Source: Methylomonas fluvii (GTDB lineage Bacteria > Pseudomonadota > Gammaproteobacteria > Methylococcales > Methylomonadaceae). Taken from it: DNA of 64,000 bases. The position numbers and the translations under genes are program-made. The stretch spans positions 248,001-312,000 of the forward strand of contig NZ_JACXST010000003.1 of assembly GCF_014850975.1 (NCBI RefSeq). Direction: 5' to 3'. Positions 56,764-64,000 of the stretch are shown here, in pieces; within the stretch, counting starts at the first letter, position 1, and each line of letters starts with the position of its first letter. The notes beneath the pieces are model-generated. The model was not told where the DNA came from. It made no database searches and was given only the letters and a program-made list of their open reading frames with translations.

Positions 56764-57110
56764 ATGAATCCAATCCTTTCTGTTAGATTTTTTGCAACGG
56801 ATGCCGGCAGTGAGCCCGTTAGAGAATGGTTGAAAGGATTGTCCGCACAAGACAGAAAAACGATAGGCGAAGATATTAAAACGGTGCAATTCGGCTAGCC
56901 TCTCGGTATGCCCTATTAGTCGATCATCTCGAAGGCGATATTTGGGAAGTCAGAATTAAGCTGGACAACCGGATAGCCCGCGTTCTGTTTGTCATCGATA
57001 AACAGACGATGATTTTGCTGCATGGCTTTATCAAGAAAAGTCAAAAAACACCGAAAGCGGAAATCGATTTGGCAAAACAAAGATTGAAAGCATTACGAGG
57101 TAAGCAATGA
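56764..57110 (+). pseudogene. HigB/RelE-like toxin, broken
   Basis: Frame 1 reads NPILSVRFFATDAGSEPVRE, then WLKGLSAQDRKTIGEDIKTV up to a TAG at 56896 in the place of the conserved Trp of the QFGW motif. After a further frameshift near 56910 the rest follows: LVDHLEGDIWEVRIKLDN, then RIARVLFVIDKQTMILLHGF and KKSQKTP. Together this is a phage-derived HigB-type toxin with two lesions. The intact antitoxin gene overlaps its end. Confidence 0.85.
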
Positions 57111-57409
57111 ACACTAACCAAGAAGAAAATCCTCATATCGGTAGCAGCTTCGACGACTTCCTAAATGAGGAAGCCATCCTCGACGAAGTGACAGCGGTAG
57201 CGGCCAAGCGGGTCATCGCTTGGCAAATATCGGAAGGCATGTCGGCGCTAAAACTCAGTAAAACGGCTATGGCTAAGAAAATGCACACCAGCAGGGCTTC
57301 GCTTAATCGCCTGCTGGACGAAGAAGATACCAGTTTAACCTTGACCACTTTGGTAAGCGCCGCCGCCGCGCTCGGGAAAAAGGTAAAAATAGAGTTGGAA
57401 TCTGTGTGA
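57107..57409 (+). CDS. HigA-like XRE antitoxin
   Basis: 100 residues. A helix-turn-helix at about 47-75 (LSKTAMAKKMHTSRASLNRL) followed by LTTLVSAAAALGKKVKIEL, typical of antitoxins that follow HigB-type toxins. The acidic N-terminus (FDDFLNEEAILDEV) may contact the toxin. Start ATG overlaps the pseudogene's TGA. Its toxin is broken, so it may persist as an anti-addiction or regulatory protein. Confidence 0.85.
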   Translation: MNTNQEENPHIGSSFDDFLNEEAILDEVTAVAAKRVIAWQISEGMSALKLSKTAMAKKMHTSRASLNRLLDEEDTSLTLTTLVSAAAALGKKVKIELESV

Positions 57410-57504
57410 ACTTGGCTGGATAAGGCCATAGTTGTAGGCCCAAAACCGGCCAAAATTCGTCAGACGAAACGAAAGTGCCTATGGCAAATTCCAGCCAAAA
57501 TCAG

Positions 57505-57596
57505 GCGTAGGGTGTGGTGAGTTTACGAACCGCACCAATCGCGAACGATACCCTAAAGGGCACAAGTGCGCTTCCGCTGTTCAGCACATCCTACGG
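57505..57596. repeat. 92-bp inverted-repeat element
   Basis: Ends CGTAGGGTGTGGTGA and its near complement TTCAGCACATCCTACG (13 of 15 match), with internal GAACCGCACCAATCGCGAA and AGTGCGCTTCCGCT segments. REP/MITE type, common in proteobacterial genomes. Lies in the 260-bp gap before the DUF262 gene. Confidence 0.7.
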
Positions 57597-57669
57597 CCAT
57601 ATTGATGTTTCAAAGATTCATTAAATTAAAAGAAATGGTAACCATCGATCATACTCAAGCCCCCAGCCC

Positions 57670-59286
57670 TTGGAGCGTCGACCCGAAGCACGTGCCTTCA
57701 AGATCGAAGATCTACTCGCCGAAGTTCGCTTAGGACGGATACGCATTCCGTCTTTTCAAAGACCATTGAGCTGGGATCGGAAAGATGCAAGCAAGCTTGT
57801 TGACAGCTTATATCGTGGTTATCCGATTGGAACTCTATTGTTTTGGGAGACAGCTGCGGAACCGGGCGAGATGCGTTTCGGGTCGATCACCGTAACCGCC
57901 GGAGGGCGGACAGATGCTTTATGGGTGGTAGATGGTCAGCAGCGTATTGTCTCTATGGCGCGGATATTATTAGCTTCCGAAGCGGATAACGATGCTTTCG
58001 CACTTTACTTCGACTTGGATCGGATCGAATTTGTCCCTCCACCTTCGGCAGCGGCACAAAGCGGAGATGCTGCACGCTGGTTGCCCATGACGGAAGTGCT
58101 GGATTCGGAACGCCTGTTTCAATGGTTAATGGCAAAATCATCGATCAGTAAAGAACGACGAGACCGTGCTTTTCAATTGGGTAAACGCATTCGCGAGTAC
58201 GATATTCCCGCCTATGTAGTACGAACAGACAGCGAAGAGATTCTCCGAGAAGTGTTTAGCCGTGTAAATTCCACGGGTAAAGGGCTGAAAGCACCCCAAG
58301 TATTCGATGCATTGCATGGTGCCAGAACCCATTCGCGCCCTGCGACGATCAAAGACATTGTTACGGAATTGGAGCCGCTCGGTTTTGGTCGCGTCGAAGA
58401 ACAGACTCTTTATAAATTGTTAAGGGTTCTTCAAGGAGTCCCTGTCATTCAAGGTGGAAGTGATGGGCCTTTGCGTCTCTCATTGGGCGAAGCGGAGCAG
58501 GCCTATCGGCAAACGACAGAGGCCGCGAAACGGGTGATTCAGTTTCTCAAGGAAGAGAGCGGCATTCCTCACTATGAGTTGCTTCCTTACAAGCAACCGC
58601 TGGTTACGCTAGGAAAATTCTTTAGTCATCACCCGGCCGCCAATGCTCGCTCGCGCGACTTGCTGGTGCGCTGGCTCTGGCGTGGCGCATTGAACGGTTC
58701 ACATCAGGGGGATACGGTTTCTACCCGAAAAGCGTTAGATCGTATTGATCCGGATAATGAAGCGCTGTCGGTCCAACGCATGTTGGATATGGTTAAGCAG
58801 AAACCCGACATTTATCCATCCGCGACAGAGCCGTTCAATTTTCGTTATTCCGCAAGCAAACTTCAGGCTCTTGCTCTGATAGCACTGGCTCCGCGCGATC
58901 TTGAGAGCGGAAAATTATTACATCTGGGGGAGAAAGCTGACAGGCTGTTTGATCAAGAGATACCTTTTCATCAAGTGCTTGCTTATAAAACTCCGACTCA
59001 AAACGGATTGTATCTTTCCGCTGCTAACAGACTGGCTCATCCCCATCGTAGCGGAGGGCTACGTCGTCTACTGCTAAATGTAGCCGACCCTGCTGTATTG
59101 GTTTCGCACGGAATTACCGATGTTGCTATGCAAGCTTTGCGTGATGGCGATGCAGCGCAATTTCTTATCTTACGCGCGGAACATCTACAGCGTCATTTTG
59201 AACGATTCTTCGAACAATACGCGCGTTGGGATGAGCCTGATCGCCCCCCCCTGGCCTCGCTGATAGTCTCGGACGAGGAGGAATAA
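57670..59286 (+). CDS. DUF262 (GmrS/ParB-like NTPase fold) protein
   Basis: 538 residues from a TTG at 57670. DUF262 motifs: IPSFQRPLSW at 26-35 and DGQQR at 88-92, with FSRVNSTGKGL farther on; the fold is ParB/sulfiredoxin-like and hydrolyses NTP in GmrSD and SspE-type defence enzymes. The C-terminal half (SAANRLAHPHRSGG) recalls the region that is a DUF1524 HNH nuclease in GmrD, but its His/Asn catalytic set is not seen. An ATG at 57635 reads MVTIDHTQAPSP one frame away and would join this frame with a one-base change in CCCCC or CCTTGG: a frameshift or read error is possible. Abuts the HipA gene with no gap. Confidence 0.82.
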   Translation: MERRPEARAFKIEDLLAEVRLGRIRIPSFQRPLSWDRKDASKLVDSLYRGYPIGTLLFWETAAEPGEMRFGSITVTAGGRTDALWVVDGQQRIVSMARILLASEADNDAFALYFDLDRIEFVPPPSAAAQSGDAARWLPMTEVLDSERLFQWLMAKSSISKERRDRAFQLGKRIREYDIPAYVVRTDSEEILREVFSRVNSTGKGLKAPQVFDALHGARTHSRPATIKDIVTELEPLGFGRVEEQTLYKLLRVLQGVPVIQGGSDGPLRLSLGEAEQAYRQTTEAAKRVIQFLKEESGIPHYELLPYKQPLVTLGKFFSHHPAANARSRDLLVRWLWRGALNGSHQGDTVSTRKALDRIDPDNEALSVQRMLDMVKQKPDIYPSATEPFNFRYSASKLQALALIALAPRDLESGKLLHLGEKADRLFDQEIPFHQVLAYKTPTQNGLYLSAANRLAHPHRSGGLRRLLLNVADPAVLVSHGITDVAMQALRDGDAAQFLILRAEHLQRHFERFFEQYARWDEPDRPPLASLIVSDEEE

Positions 59287-60498
59287 ATGGAATCGACCAA
59301 TACCCTGCGAGTTTTGCTAAACGATACGCCCATTGGTACGCTGAACTTAAACCGCAATGATGGCGGCGAATTCAGGTTGCTGGAATCCTACAAACGGGCT
59401 TATCCACGCCCGGTGTTGGGTCAGCAATTTCTTGACGACCTGGAGCAGGTTCATACTAGCCGCTCCCGCGTTCCACCGTGGTTTTCGAATCTGTTGCCCG
59501 AGGGGCCGCTTCGAGATTTGGTAGCGAAACAAGCCGGCGTGGCTTCTACACGAGAGTTCTTCCTGCTACATCGTTTGGGTGAGGATTTACCTGGTGCGGT
59601 CCGCATTGTTGAGGATGACATTTTGATCGAACCTCAGGCCGAGCTCAACGCCCAGACGCTAGAACAGGAACCGGCTGGAGCCTGGCATTTTTCCTTGGCC
59701 GGGGTACAGCTCAAATTTTCTGCGCGCCGCAAAGATAGGGGGCTTACCATTCCGGTTAGCGGCCAAGGCGGCGACTGGATCGTCAAGCTTCCCGATTCCC
59801 GCTATCCCAAAGTGCCGGAAAACGAATATGCCACGATGCTGTGGGCGAAGGCGAGCGGGATTGACATACCCGAGTTGGAATTGATAAATCTAAGTGACAT
59901 AAACGGGCTCCCCGCGGACGCCGGGACTTTCTCCGAACATTTCGCATTAGCTATTCGTCGCTTTGATCGACCGGTTACCGGCCGACGTGTTCACATGGAA
60001 GACTTTGCACAAATTCTAGGTTTGTATCCCGAAGAGAAATATCAGAAATATAACTATGAAACCCTAGCCAAGTTGATTTTGGCTCTCACGGGGGAAACGG
60101 GTCTGGAGAAATTCATTCGCCGCCTGATATTCATTCTTGTCTCCGGTAACGGCGATGCTCATCACAAAAACTGGAGTCTGCTCTATCCGGATGGTGTTAA
60201 GGCTGAGCTCTCGCCAGCCTACGATCTTCTATCGACAATTCAGTACATGCGAGATGACCAACTTGCCCTGAACTTAGCCAAATCGAAACGCTGGGAAGAT
60301 GTTGGGATGGATTCTTTTCGTCGTATGGCGCGCAAAATAGGCTATGCAGAGCAAAGTATGGTTGAGGGCGTCCAAGCTTCGTTGGATGCGATCCTAACCG
60401 CATGGCAAAATTTAAACGGCGACTTGGGTTACGATTCTACACAGCGCAACACTATTGAGAGCCATTTTAGGAAAATCCTTCTCTATCGAAAAAATTAG
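59287..60498 (+). CDS. HipA-like Ser/Thr kinase
   Basis: 403 residues with both HipA parts: an N-terminal HipA_N domain (RVLLNDTPIGTLNL; SNLLPEGPLRDLVAKQAG) and a kinase-like C-terminal domain with SLAGVQLKFSA at 136-146, WIVKLP (K167), catalytic D290 in NGDAHHKNW and metal-binding D313 in SPAYDLL. E. coli HipA phosphorylates GltX to cause dormancy and is held by HipB. Here no HipB gene flanks it; DUF262 ends at the base before this ATG. All catalytic residues appear intact. Confidence 0.88.
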   Translation: MESTNTLRVLLNDTPIGTLNLNRNDGGEFRLLESYKRAYPRPVLGQQFLDDLEQVHTSRSRVPPWFSNLLPEGPLRDLVAKQAGVASTREFFLLHRLGEDLPGAVRIVEDDILIEPQAELNAQTLEQEPAGAWHFSLAGVQLKFSARRKDRGLTIPVSGQGGDWIVKLPDSRYPKVPENEYATMLWAKASGIDIPELELINLSDINGLPADAGTFSEHFALAIRRFDRPVTGRRVHMEDFAQILGLYPEEKYQKYNYETLAKLILALTGETGLEKFIRRLIFILVSGNGDAHHKNWSLLYPDGVKAELSPAYDLLSTIQYMRDDQLALNLAKSKRWEDVGMDSFRRMARKIGYAEQSMVEGVQASLDAILTAWQNLNGDLGYDSTQRNTIESHFRKILLYRKN

Positions 60499-60507
60499 GA
60501 CCTTAGA

Positions 60508-60575
60508 CTGGGTTGAATGCAATGAAACCCAGCATTGATGGCATTTTTTCTGGGTTTCGCTTTCGCTCTGCCCAC
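60508..60575. repeat. REP-like palindrome pair
   Basis: A hairpin CTGGGTT/AACCCAG (60508-60532) followed by CTGGGTTTCGCTTTCGCTC in the opposite sense. The family TGGGTTTCGC...CCCA is a common dispersed repeat. Confidence 0.6.
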
Positions 60576-60646
60576 GACTATGTCCCAAGCTTCAATGCCG
60601 TGGTCTAACCTGAATCCCAGCCCGACCATCAATCAAAACAGGCAGA

Positions 60647-61267
60647 ATGAACATACACGTTTTCGAAAAACTCGGCGGCATCGCCATCATCGTGGGATCG
60701 CTATTGCTCAGCGCTTATGCGGTCTTGTTCCCGATCTTTCTGCCTTTAGGGACGAGAAGCTTCGATTATGTCGAGATGGTGCGCAACTCGGCTTGGGTGC
60801 CTTTAGCGCTGGTTGCCTTCGCTGGCGTGTTAGCGTTGCTGGTCGGATTCTATGCTGTTTATGCCAAGATGCGTAACACGGCCGGCGTGCAGGGCGCCGT
60901 CGGTTTTTTGTTCGTCGAGGCGGCTTATTTGCTGCAAGTCTGCAAGGTGACTTGGGAGCTGTTTCTTTATCCCGTCATCGCCCGCTATCCAGAAACCGCG
61001 TTCCTGCTACGCGACGCCATCATCAAAAACGATCCGGCGGTGTTGGCGTTTAGAATTTCGGCTTCCGCGACGATATTGATCGGCATCGTGCTGTTTTGCC
61101 TGGCTATCTACCGTTCGGCCATCTATCCCAAACCCGCGGCGGCATTGATCTTCATCGGCGCCGTGGTTTATGCGTTGGGGCCTATGATTTCGGTATACGT
61201 GTCTATCGTTGGGATTTTCACCTTTGCCGTGGGCTGTATGCTGCTCGGGGTTCGCTTGCTGCGCTGA
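60647..61267 (+). CDS. hypothetical multi-spanning membrane protein
   Basis: 206 residues with six predicted membrane helices (for example IIVGSLLLSAYAVLFPIFL; WVPLALVAFAGVLALLVGF; AALIFIGAVVYALGPMISV). No motif was recognised. The ATG has no strong ribosome site. It is followed by a 113-bp gap and a TetR gene, which may control it. Confidence 0.65.
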   Translation: MNIHVFEKLGGIAIIVGSLLLSAYAVLFPIFLPLGTRSFDYVEMVRNSAWVPLALVAFAGVLALLVGFYAVYAKMRNTAGVQGAVGFLFVEAAYLLQVCKVTWELFLYPVIARYPETAFLLRDAIIKNDPAVLAFRISASATILIGIVLFCLAIYRSAIYPKPAAALIFIGAVVYALGPMISVYVSIVGIFTFAVGCMLLGVRLLR

Positions 61268-61380
61268 CTGCGCACGGCTTGCCGTTCAATCAAACCCCGC
61301 ATCTTGATTGGCAAAACTGCTAGGGCGGTTGTGCCGCCGGTGCTAACCTGCCGCCATCATGGCTTGCAGGAGTTTTTACG

Positions 61381-61992
61381 ATGAACGATATTAGCGACCC
61401 GGTTTACGCGCGTCTGCTCAAGGCGGCGCTGGAGTGTTTCCTTTCCGACGAATACCACAAGGTCACCACCCGCATGATCGCCGAGAAGGCCGAGGCCAAC
61501 ATTTCGATGATTCGCTACTACTTCGGCAACAAGGAAGGCCTTTACGAAGAAATGATACGCGAGACGCTCAAGCCCCTCTTGGATATGCTAGACAGCGATA
61601 CGCTGTCCGAGGCCGGCGGTTTTGCCGAATATCTGCGCCTCTATTACGACACTATGCGCAAGCACCCCGAATTTCCCAAGCTCATCCTCAAGGTGCTGGC
61701 CCTCAACCACGGGCCGGGCCGGCGTTTCATCCTGCAATTGCTGGAGCGCGGCCGCAGCGGCGGCGCGCGGCGGCTGGAACAGCTGAAGGCAAGCGGTCAG
61801 GTCGATCGGGCGATCAATCCCGACGTGGCGCGCATGGCCTTCGTCAGTCTGGCTATGATGCCGATGCTGCTGAAAGACATCTTCGAGGAACAGATGGGCG
61901 GGCAGATGGATGAGGCCTTCCTCAACGAACTCGCAACGCTTAACGGCAAACTATTGGTGGCTGGCATGGCTGCGACGCAAGCGGGAGCGTGA
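61381..61992 (+). CDS. TetR/AcrR family regulator
   Basis: 203 residues. TetR_N at about 8-55 (LKAALECFLSDEYHKVTTRM, IAEKAEANISMIRYYFGNKE), then a helical ligand domain. AGGAG lies 9 bases before the ATG. GC content is higher here than in the core part. It is co-directional with, and 1 bp ahead of, the O-methyltransferase pseudogene. Confidence 0.88.
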   Translation: MNDISDPVYARLLKAALECFLSDEYHKVTTRMIAEKAEANISMIRYYFGNKEGLYEEMIRETLKPLLDMLDSDTLSEAGGFAEYLRLYYDTMRKHPEFPKLILKVLALNHGPGRRFILQLLERGRSGGARRLEQLKASGQVDRAINPDVARMAFVSLAMMPMLLKDIFEEQMGGQMDEAFLNELATLNGKLLVAGMAATQAGA

Positions 61993-61993
61993 C

Positions 61994-62853
61994 ATGACAT
62001 TGCAAAAGAACGCCGGCGCGGTGCGCCGTTTTGCCAAGCTAGCGAGGTTCGGCGCCTGGCTGCAAAATTTGCCCAACAAAATCGTGCCGCCGCCGTTCCG
62101 TCTGATTCAGATCGGTTCGGCCTTTTGGCAATCGCGGGCGCTGTATGTCGCCGCGCGGCTGGACATCGCCGGCGCGCTGGCCGGCGGCGAAGCGAGCATC
62201 GAAACCCTGGCCGAACGCGTCGCCGCCGACGCCGATGCGCTTTACCGCTTGCTGCGCATGCTGGCAGCGATGGGCGTGTTCGAAGAAGTGGCCGACAGGC
62301 GCTTCAAAAACAATAAGCTTTCGTCCTGCCTGCGCCCGGACCATCCCAACAGCGTGCGGGCGATGGTGCTGATGCACAATTCGCCGGCAATCAGCCGGCC
62401 GTGGTTCGAACAACTGGAGCAGGGCGTGCGCAGCGGCGGCGTGCCGTTCGAATCGGTACACGGACAGGCGTTTTACGACTACAAGGCTGCGATCTGCTTA
62501 AAGCCGTGCCGAAGGCGCACAGCGGCAAGGACATCTATTTGTTGAGCGCGGTGCTGCACGGCTTCGACGACGACACCTGCGTCACCGTGCTGCGCAACGT
62601 CGCGCAAGCCAGTGCAGATAGCGGCGCTGCCATCGCCGTGATGGAGATGGTGATGCCGGATAGCCCGACCGACATCGCCACAGCCGCATTCGACATGCAG
62701 ATGTTCGTCAATACCCGCGGAAGGGAGCGAACGCTGGCCGAATGGCGGCGGCTTTTCGATGCCAGCGGATTGGTACTTCAAGAGGTGGTGAGCTTGCGAA
62801 CGTTCGGGAAAATATTGGTATTGCGAGCGGCTCACTGCGCCAGCCCGGTATGA
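61994..62853 (+). pseudogene. O-methyltransferase with internal deletion
   Basis: The N-terminal part (MTLQKNAGAVRRFAKLARFG, dimerisation helix ALYVAARLDIAGALAGGEA, LYRLLRMLAAMGVFEE) is of the plant-type O-methyltransferase family. After HGQAFYDYK near 62487 the frame shifts and the sequence jumps to LLKAVPKAHSGKDIYLLSAV, then GFDDDTCVTVLRN and RERTLAEWRRLF. The SAM-binding DVGGG region that normally lies between is missing (roughly 70 codons by comparison with the family). It cannot bind SAM. Confidence 0.82.
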
Positions 62854-63260
62854 CTCCGGAATCCGTGTGGCGAGAGTTCGCTTACACTGGTATCCGGATC
62901 AATCCCGGCAGGCTGCGTCGTTTTACGACGGGACGGCGAACTGGATGTTCGGCTGGTTGCTGCGGATTTCACCGGTAAGGCTTGCCGATCAATCGCTTTG
63001 AACAAAGCGCAAAACGAGCGCAAATCACATTACCTGTACAAACACCCCAACCGTCATACTTGGCAGTGAAGACGATAACGGCGGCCCGGCAAATGCTGGA
63101 CTCGCCCCGGAGCAACCGGGCCTTCTCGACGTCGAGAGCACAAAGCAGACGATGGGAATTTCAGTATCTGCTGGGCAACTGAGGTAATCGACGCAGGGAG
63201 GGAAAACCTGAGCCGCAGGCCAATCGTTTCTGCTTGATAGGGCTTGTTGCCTAAAGGCCC
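62854..63260. other. 407-bp gap, no clear gene
   Basis: A frame around 62865-63060 reads RRDGELDVRLVAADFTGKAC, a protein-like piece without a start that I cannot identify; it may be a gene fragment. The right half holds short repeats only. It marks the end of the accessory region. Confidence 0.35.
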
Positions 63261-63572
63261 TTATTCCTGATTTTCTTCTTGGGTTTCGGTCGCCGTTGGC
63301 TCAGGAGCGTAGTCTTTGGAATCGACTTCAGTTTGTTCGCATTTACCCTTTAATAATTCTATAGCGCCCGGCCAGCAGGATGCTTCGACGTAAAATTTGG
63401 CATACCAAAGAAAGGCGACGCCAGAGCAGTCCTCATGGACAATCTTGGCTGCTACGCTGACATCGTCTTCATAAACTCTTTCCACTTTGCAAAAGTGAAC
63501 GGGTTCGGACCAAGCGGTATTCGTTGTTAGAGATAAAAGGGCTAGGGCAGATATTTTTTTAAGAAATGTCAT
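63261..63572 (-). CDS. hypothetical secreted protein
   Basis: 103 residues from ATG 63572 (ATG 63584 is a second option). Signal peptide MTFLKKISALALLSLTTNTA with a cut near WSEP. Three cysteines in the mature part (HFCKVERV; HEDCSGVAF; ASCWPG plus KGKCEQ) may form disulfides. Acidic, low-complexity tail (APEPTATETQEENQE). Not recognised. Confidence 0.6.
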   Translation of the reverse strand: MTFLKKISALALLSLTTNTAWSEPVHFCKVERVYEDDVSVAAKIVHEDCSGVAFLWYAKFYVEASCWPGAIELLKGKCEQTEVDSKDYAPEPTATETQEENQE

Positions 63573-63802
63573 CTTTTTATCCAAAAATGCTAAAGAGTAG
63601 CTTCAATATTCGGCTTTACCATGTTCAAAGTCAAAACTTACATCTGGTTTTTTCCGCAAAATACCGAAAACTCAGGGAAGGGAGCTTCTAAAAACCAAAG
63701 GAAACGCTATGCTCCGAGAAAGCCAGAAGGTTAGAGACTTCCGGGAGACCCGGTGATAATTCAGCAGCGATGGCTTTTCGTCGCGACAAACAGGAAATAC
63801 AA

Positions 63803-64000
63803 ATGTATTCGTCAGATGATGAAATCGGCATTATCACTGCCTTTGTGGAGCAATTGGAAGAGCAGTCCATTCCACGCGCGTTGGCCGTTAAAAAAAGAGT
63901 GGAAGAGGGCGATACGCTGAACGAGATTGAAATCATGCATTTTGAACAAATGCTTTCAGAGGCCAGCACTATGATGCCGCTTCTAAAGCACCATCCTGAA
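63803..64000 (+). CDS. hypothetical protein, cut by window end
   Basis: A frame from ATG 63803 (AGGAA seven bases upstream) or ATG 63770, open to the end. It reads MYSSDDEIGIITAFVEQLEE, then VKKRVEEGDTLNEIEIMHFE and ends in KHHPE. A helical, acidic protein with nothing recognisable. The opposite-strand frame at 63688-63969 is a shadow. Confidence 0.6.
   Translation, partial: MYSSDDEIGIITAFVEQLEEQSIPRALAVKKRVEEGDTLNEIEIMHFEQMLSEASTMMPLLKHHPE

Noticed and set aside
60535..60876. 113-residue plus-strand ORF before the membrane protein
   Set aside because: Starts in a REP-like repeat and overlaps the better-supported 60647 frame in another phase.
63688..63969. 93-residue minus-strand ORF at the window end
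   Set aside because: Serine/leucine-rich shadow of the plus-strand frame, which has a ribosome site and protein-like composition.
1..64000. CRISPR array
   Set aside because: No set of regularly spaced direct repeats with unique spacers was seen on either strand.

Overview
The window reads as a chromosomal segment of a gammaproteobacterium. A class I adenylate cyclase, the lplT/aas pair, a YgfX-like protein beside ygfZ, and PEP-CTERM sorting signals of the VPLPAS type fit a methanotroph-like member of the Methylococcales (Methylomonas-like). That placement is inference: no methane-oxidation gene lies in the window. Coding density is high and base composition is moderate up to about 45.6 kb.

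Core part, 1-45.6 kb. Left to right: a methyltransferase cut by the window edge and a tRNA-Asp with its own promoter; a Nudix hydrolase divergent from a TetR regulator; lplT and aas (lysophospholipid import and re-acylation); a cohesin-like PEP-CTERM protein beside a secreted dockerin protein; a cytochrome b561 divergent from an OmpR-type two-component pair; argH; a tight eight-gene signalling cassette (TPR protein, pseudo-receiver protein, Ras-like GTPase, two roadblock-type proteins, PAS protein, cytoplasmic PhnD-like protein, histidine phosphatase) followed by cyaA and an EF-hand protein; a TonB receptor / YfiR / giant GGDEF-EAL hybrid kinase / HDOD operon; a PepSY membrane protein; comEC, a PilZ protein and a YbdD-type protein; a DEAD-box helicase; heme A synthase; HDOD; ygfZ divergent from a translationally coupled YgfX-like / HDOD / GAF-GGDEF operon; two divergent lipoproteins; ychF; and tRNA-Met. 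Cyclic-di-GMP and HDOD signalling is unusually dense here: two GGDEF proteins with inhibitory sites, one EAL, one PilZ, three HDOD, one YfiR, plus cAMP synthesis.

Accessory part, 45.6-63.3 kb. It begins right after tRNA-Met and carries an IS256-type transposase relic, an IS21-like end, an IS3-family element killed by two in-frame stops, and another IS end. Then comes a patchwork of small metabolic or tolerance genes (DUF4260, GNAT, HExxH protein, HAD, methyltransferase, GFA, alpha/beta hydrolase, SRPBCC, PaiB-like). A strongly structured 340-bp non-coding element sits between two truncated genes. After an AraC/GyrI regulator come an intact RelBE-type pair, a HigB-like toxin pseudogene with an intact antitoxin, and a directly abutting DUF262-HipA gene pair that lacks the usual HipB. 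A TetR regulator followed by an O-methyltransferase that has lost its SAM-binding motif closes the region. REP-like palindromes separate many of these units.

The best candidates for something new are the DUF262-HipA pair, the GTPase/roadblock/PAS/PhnD-like cassette, and the structured element at 54.3-54.65 kb.
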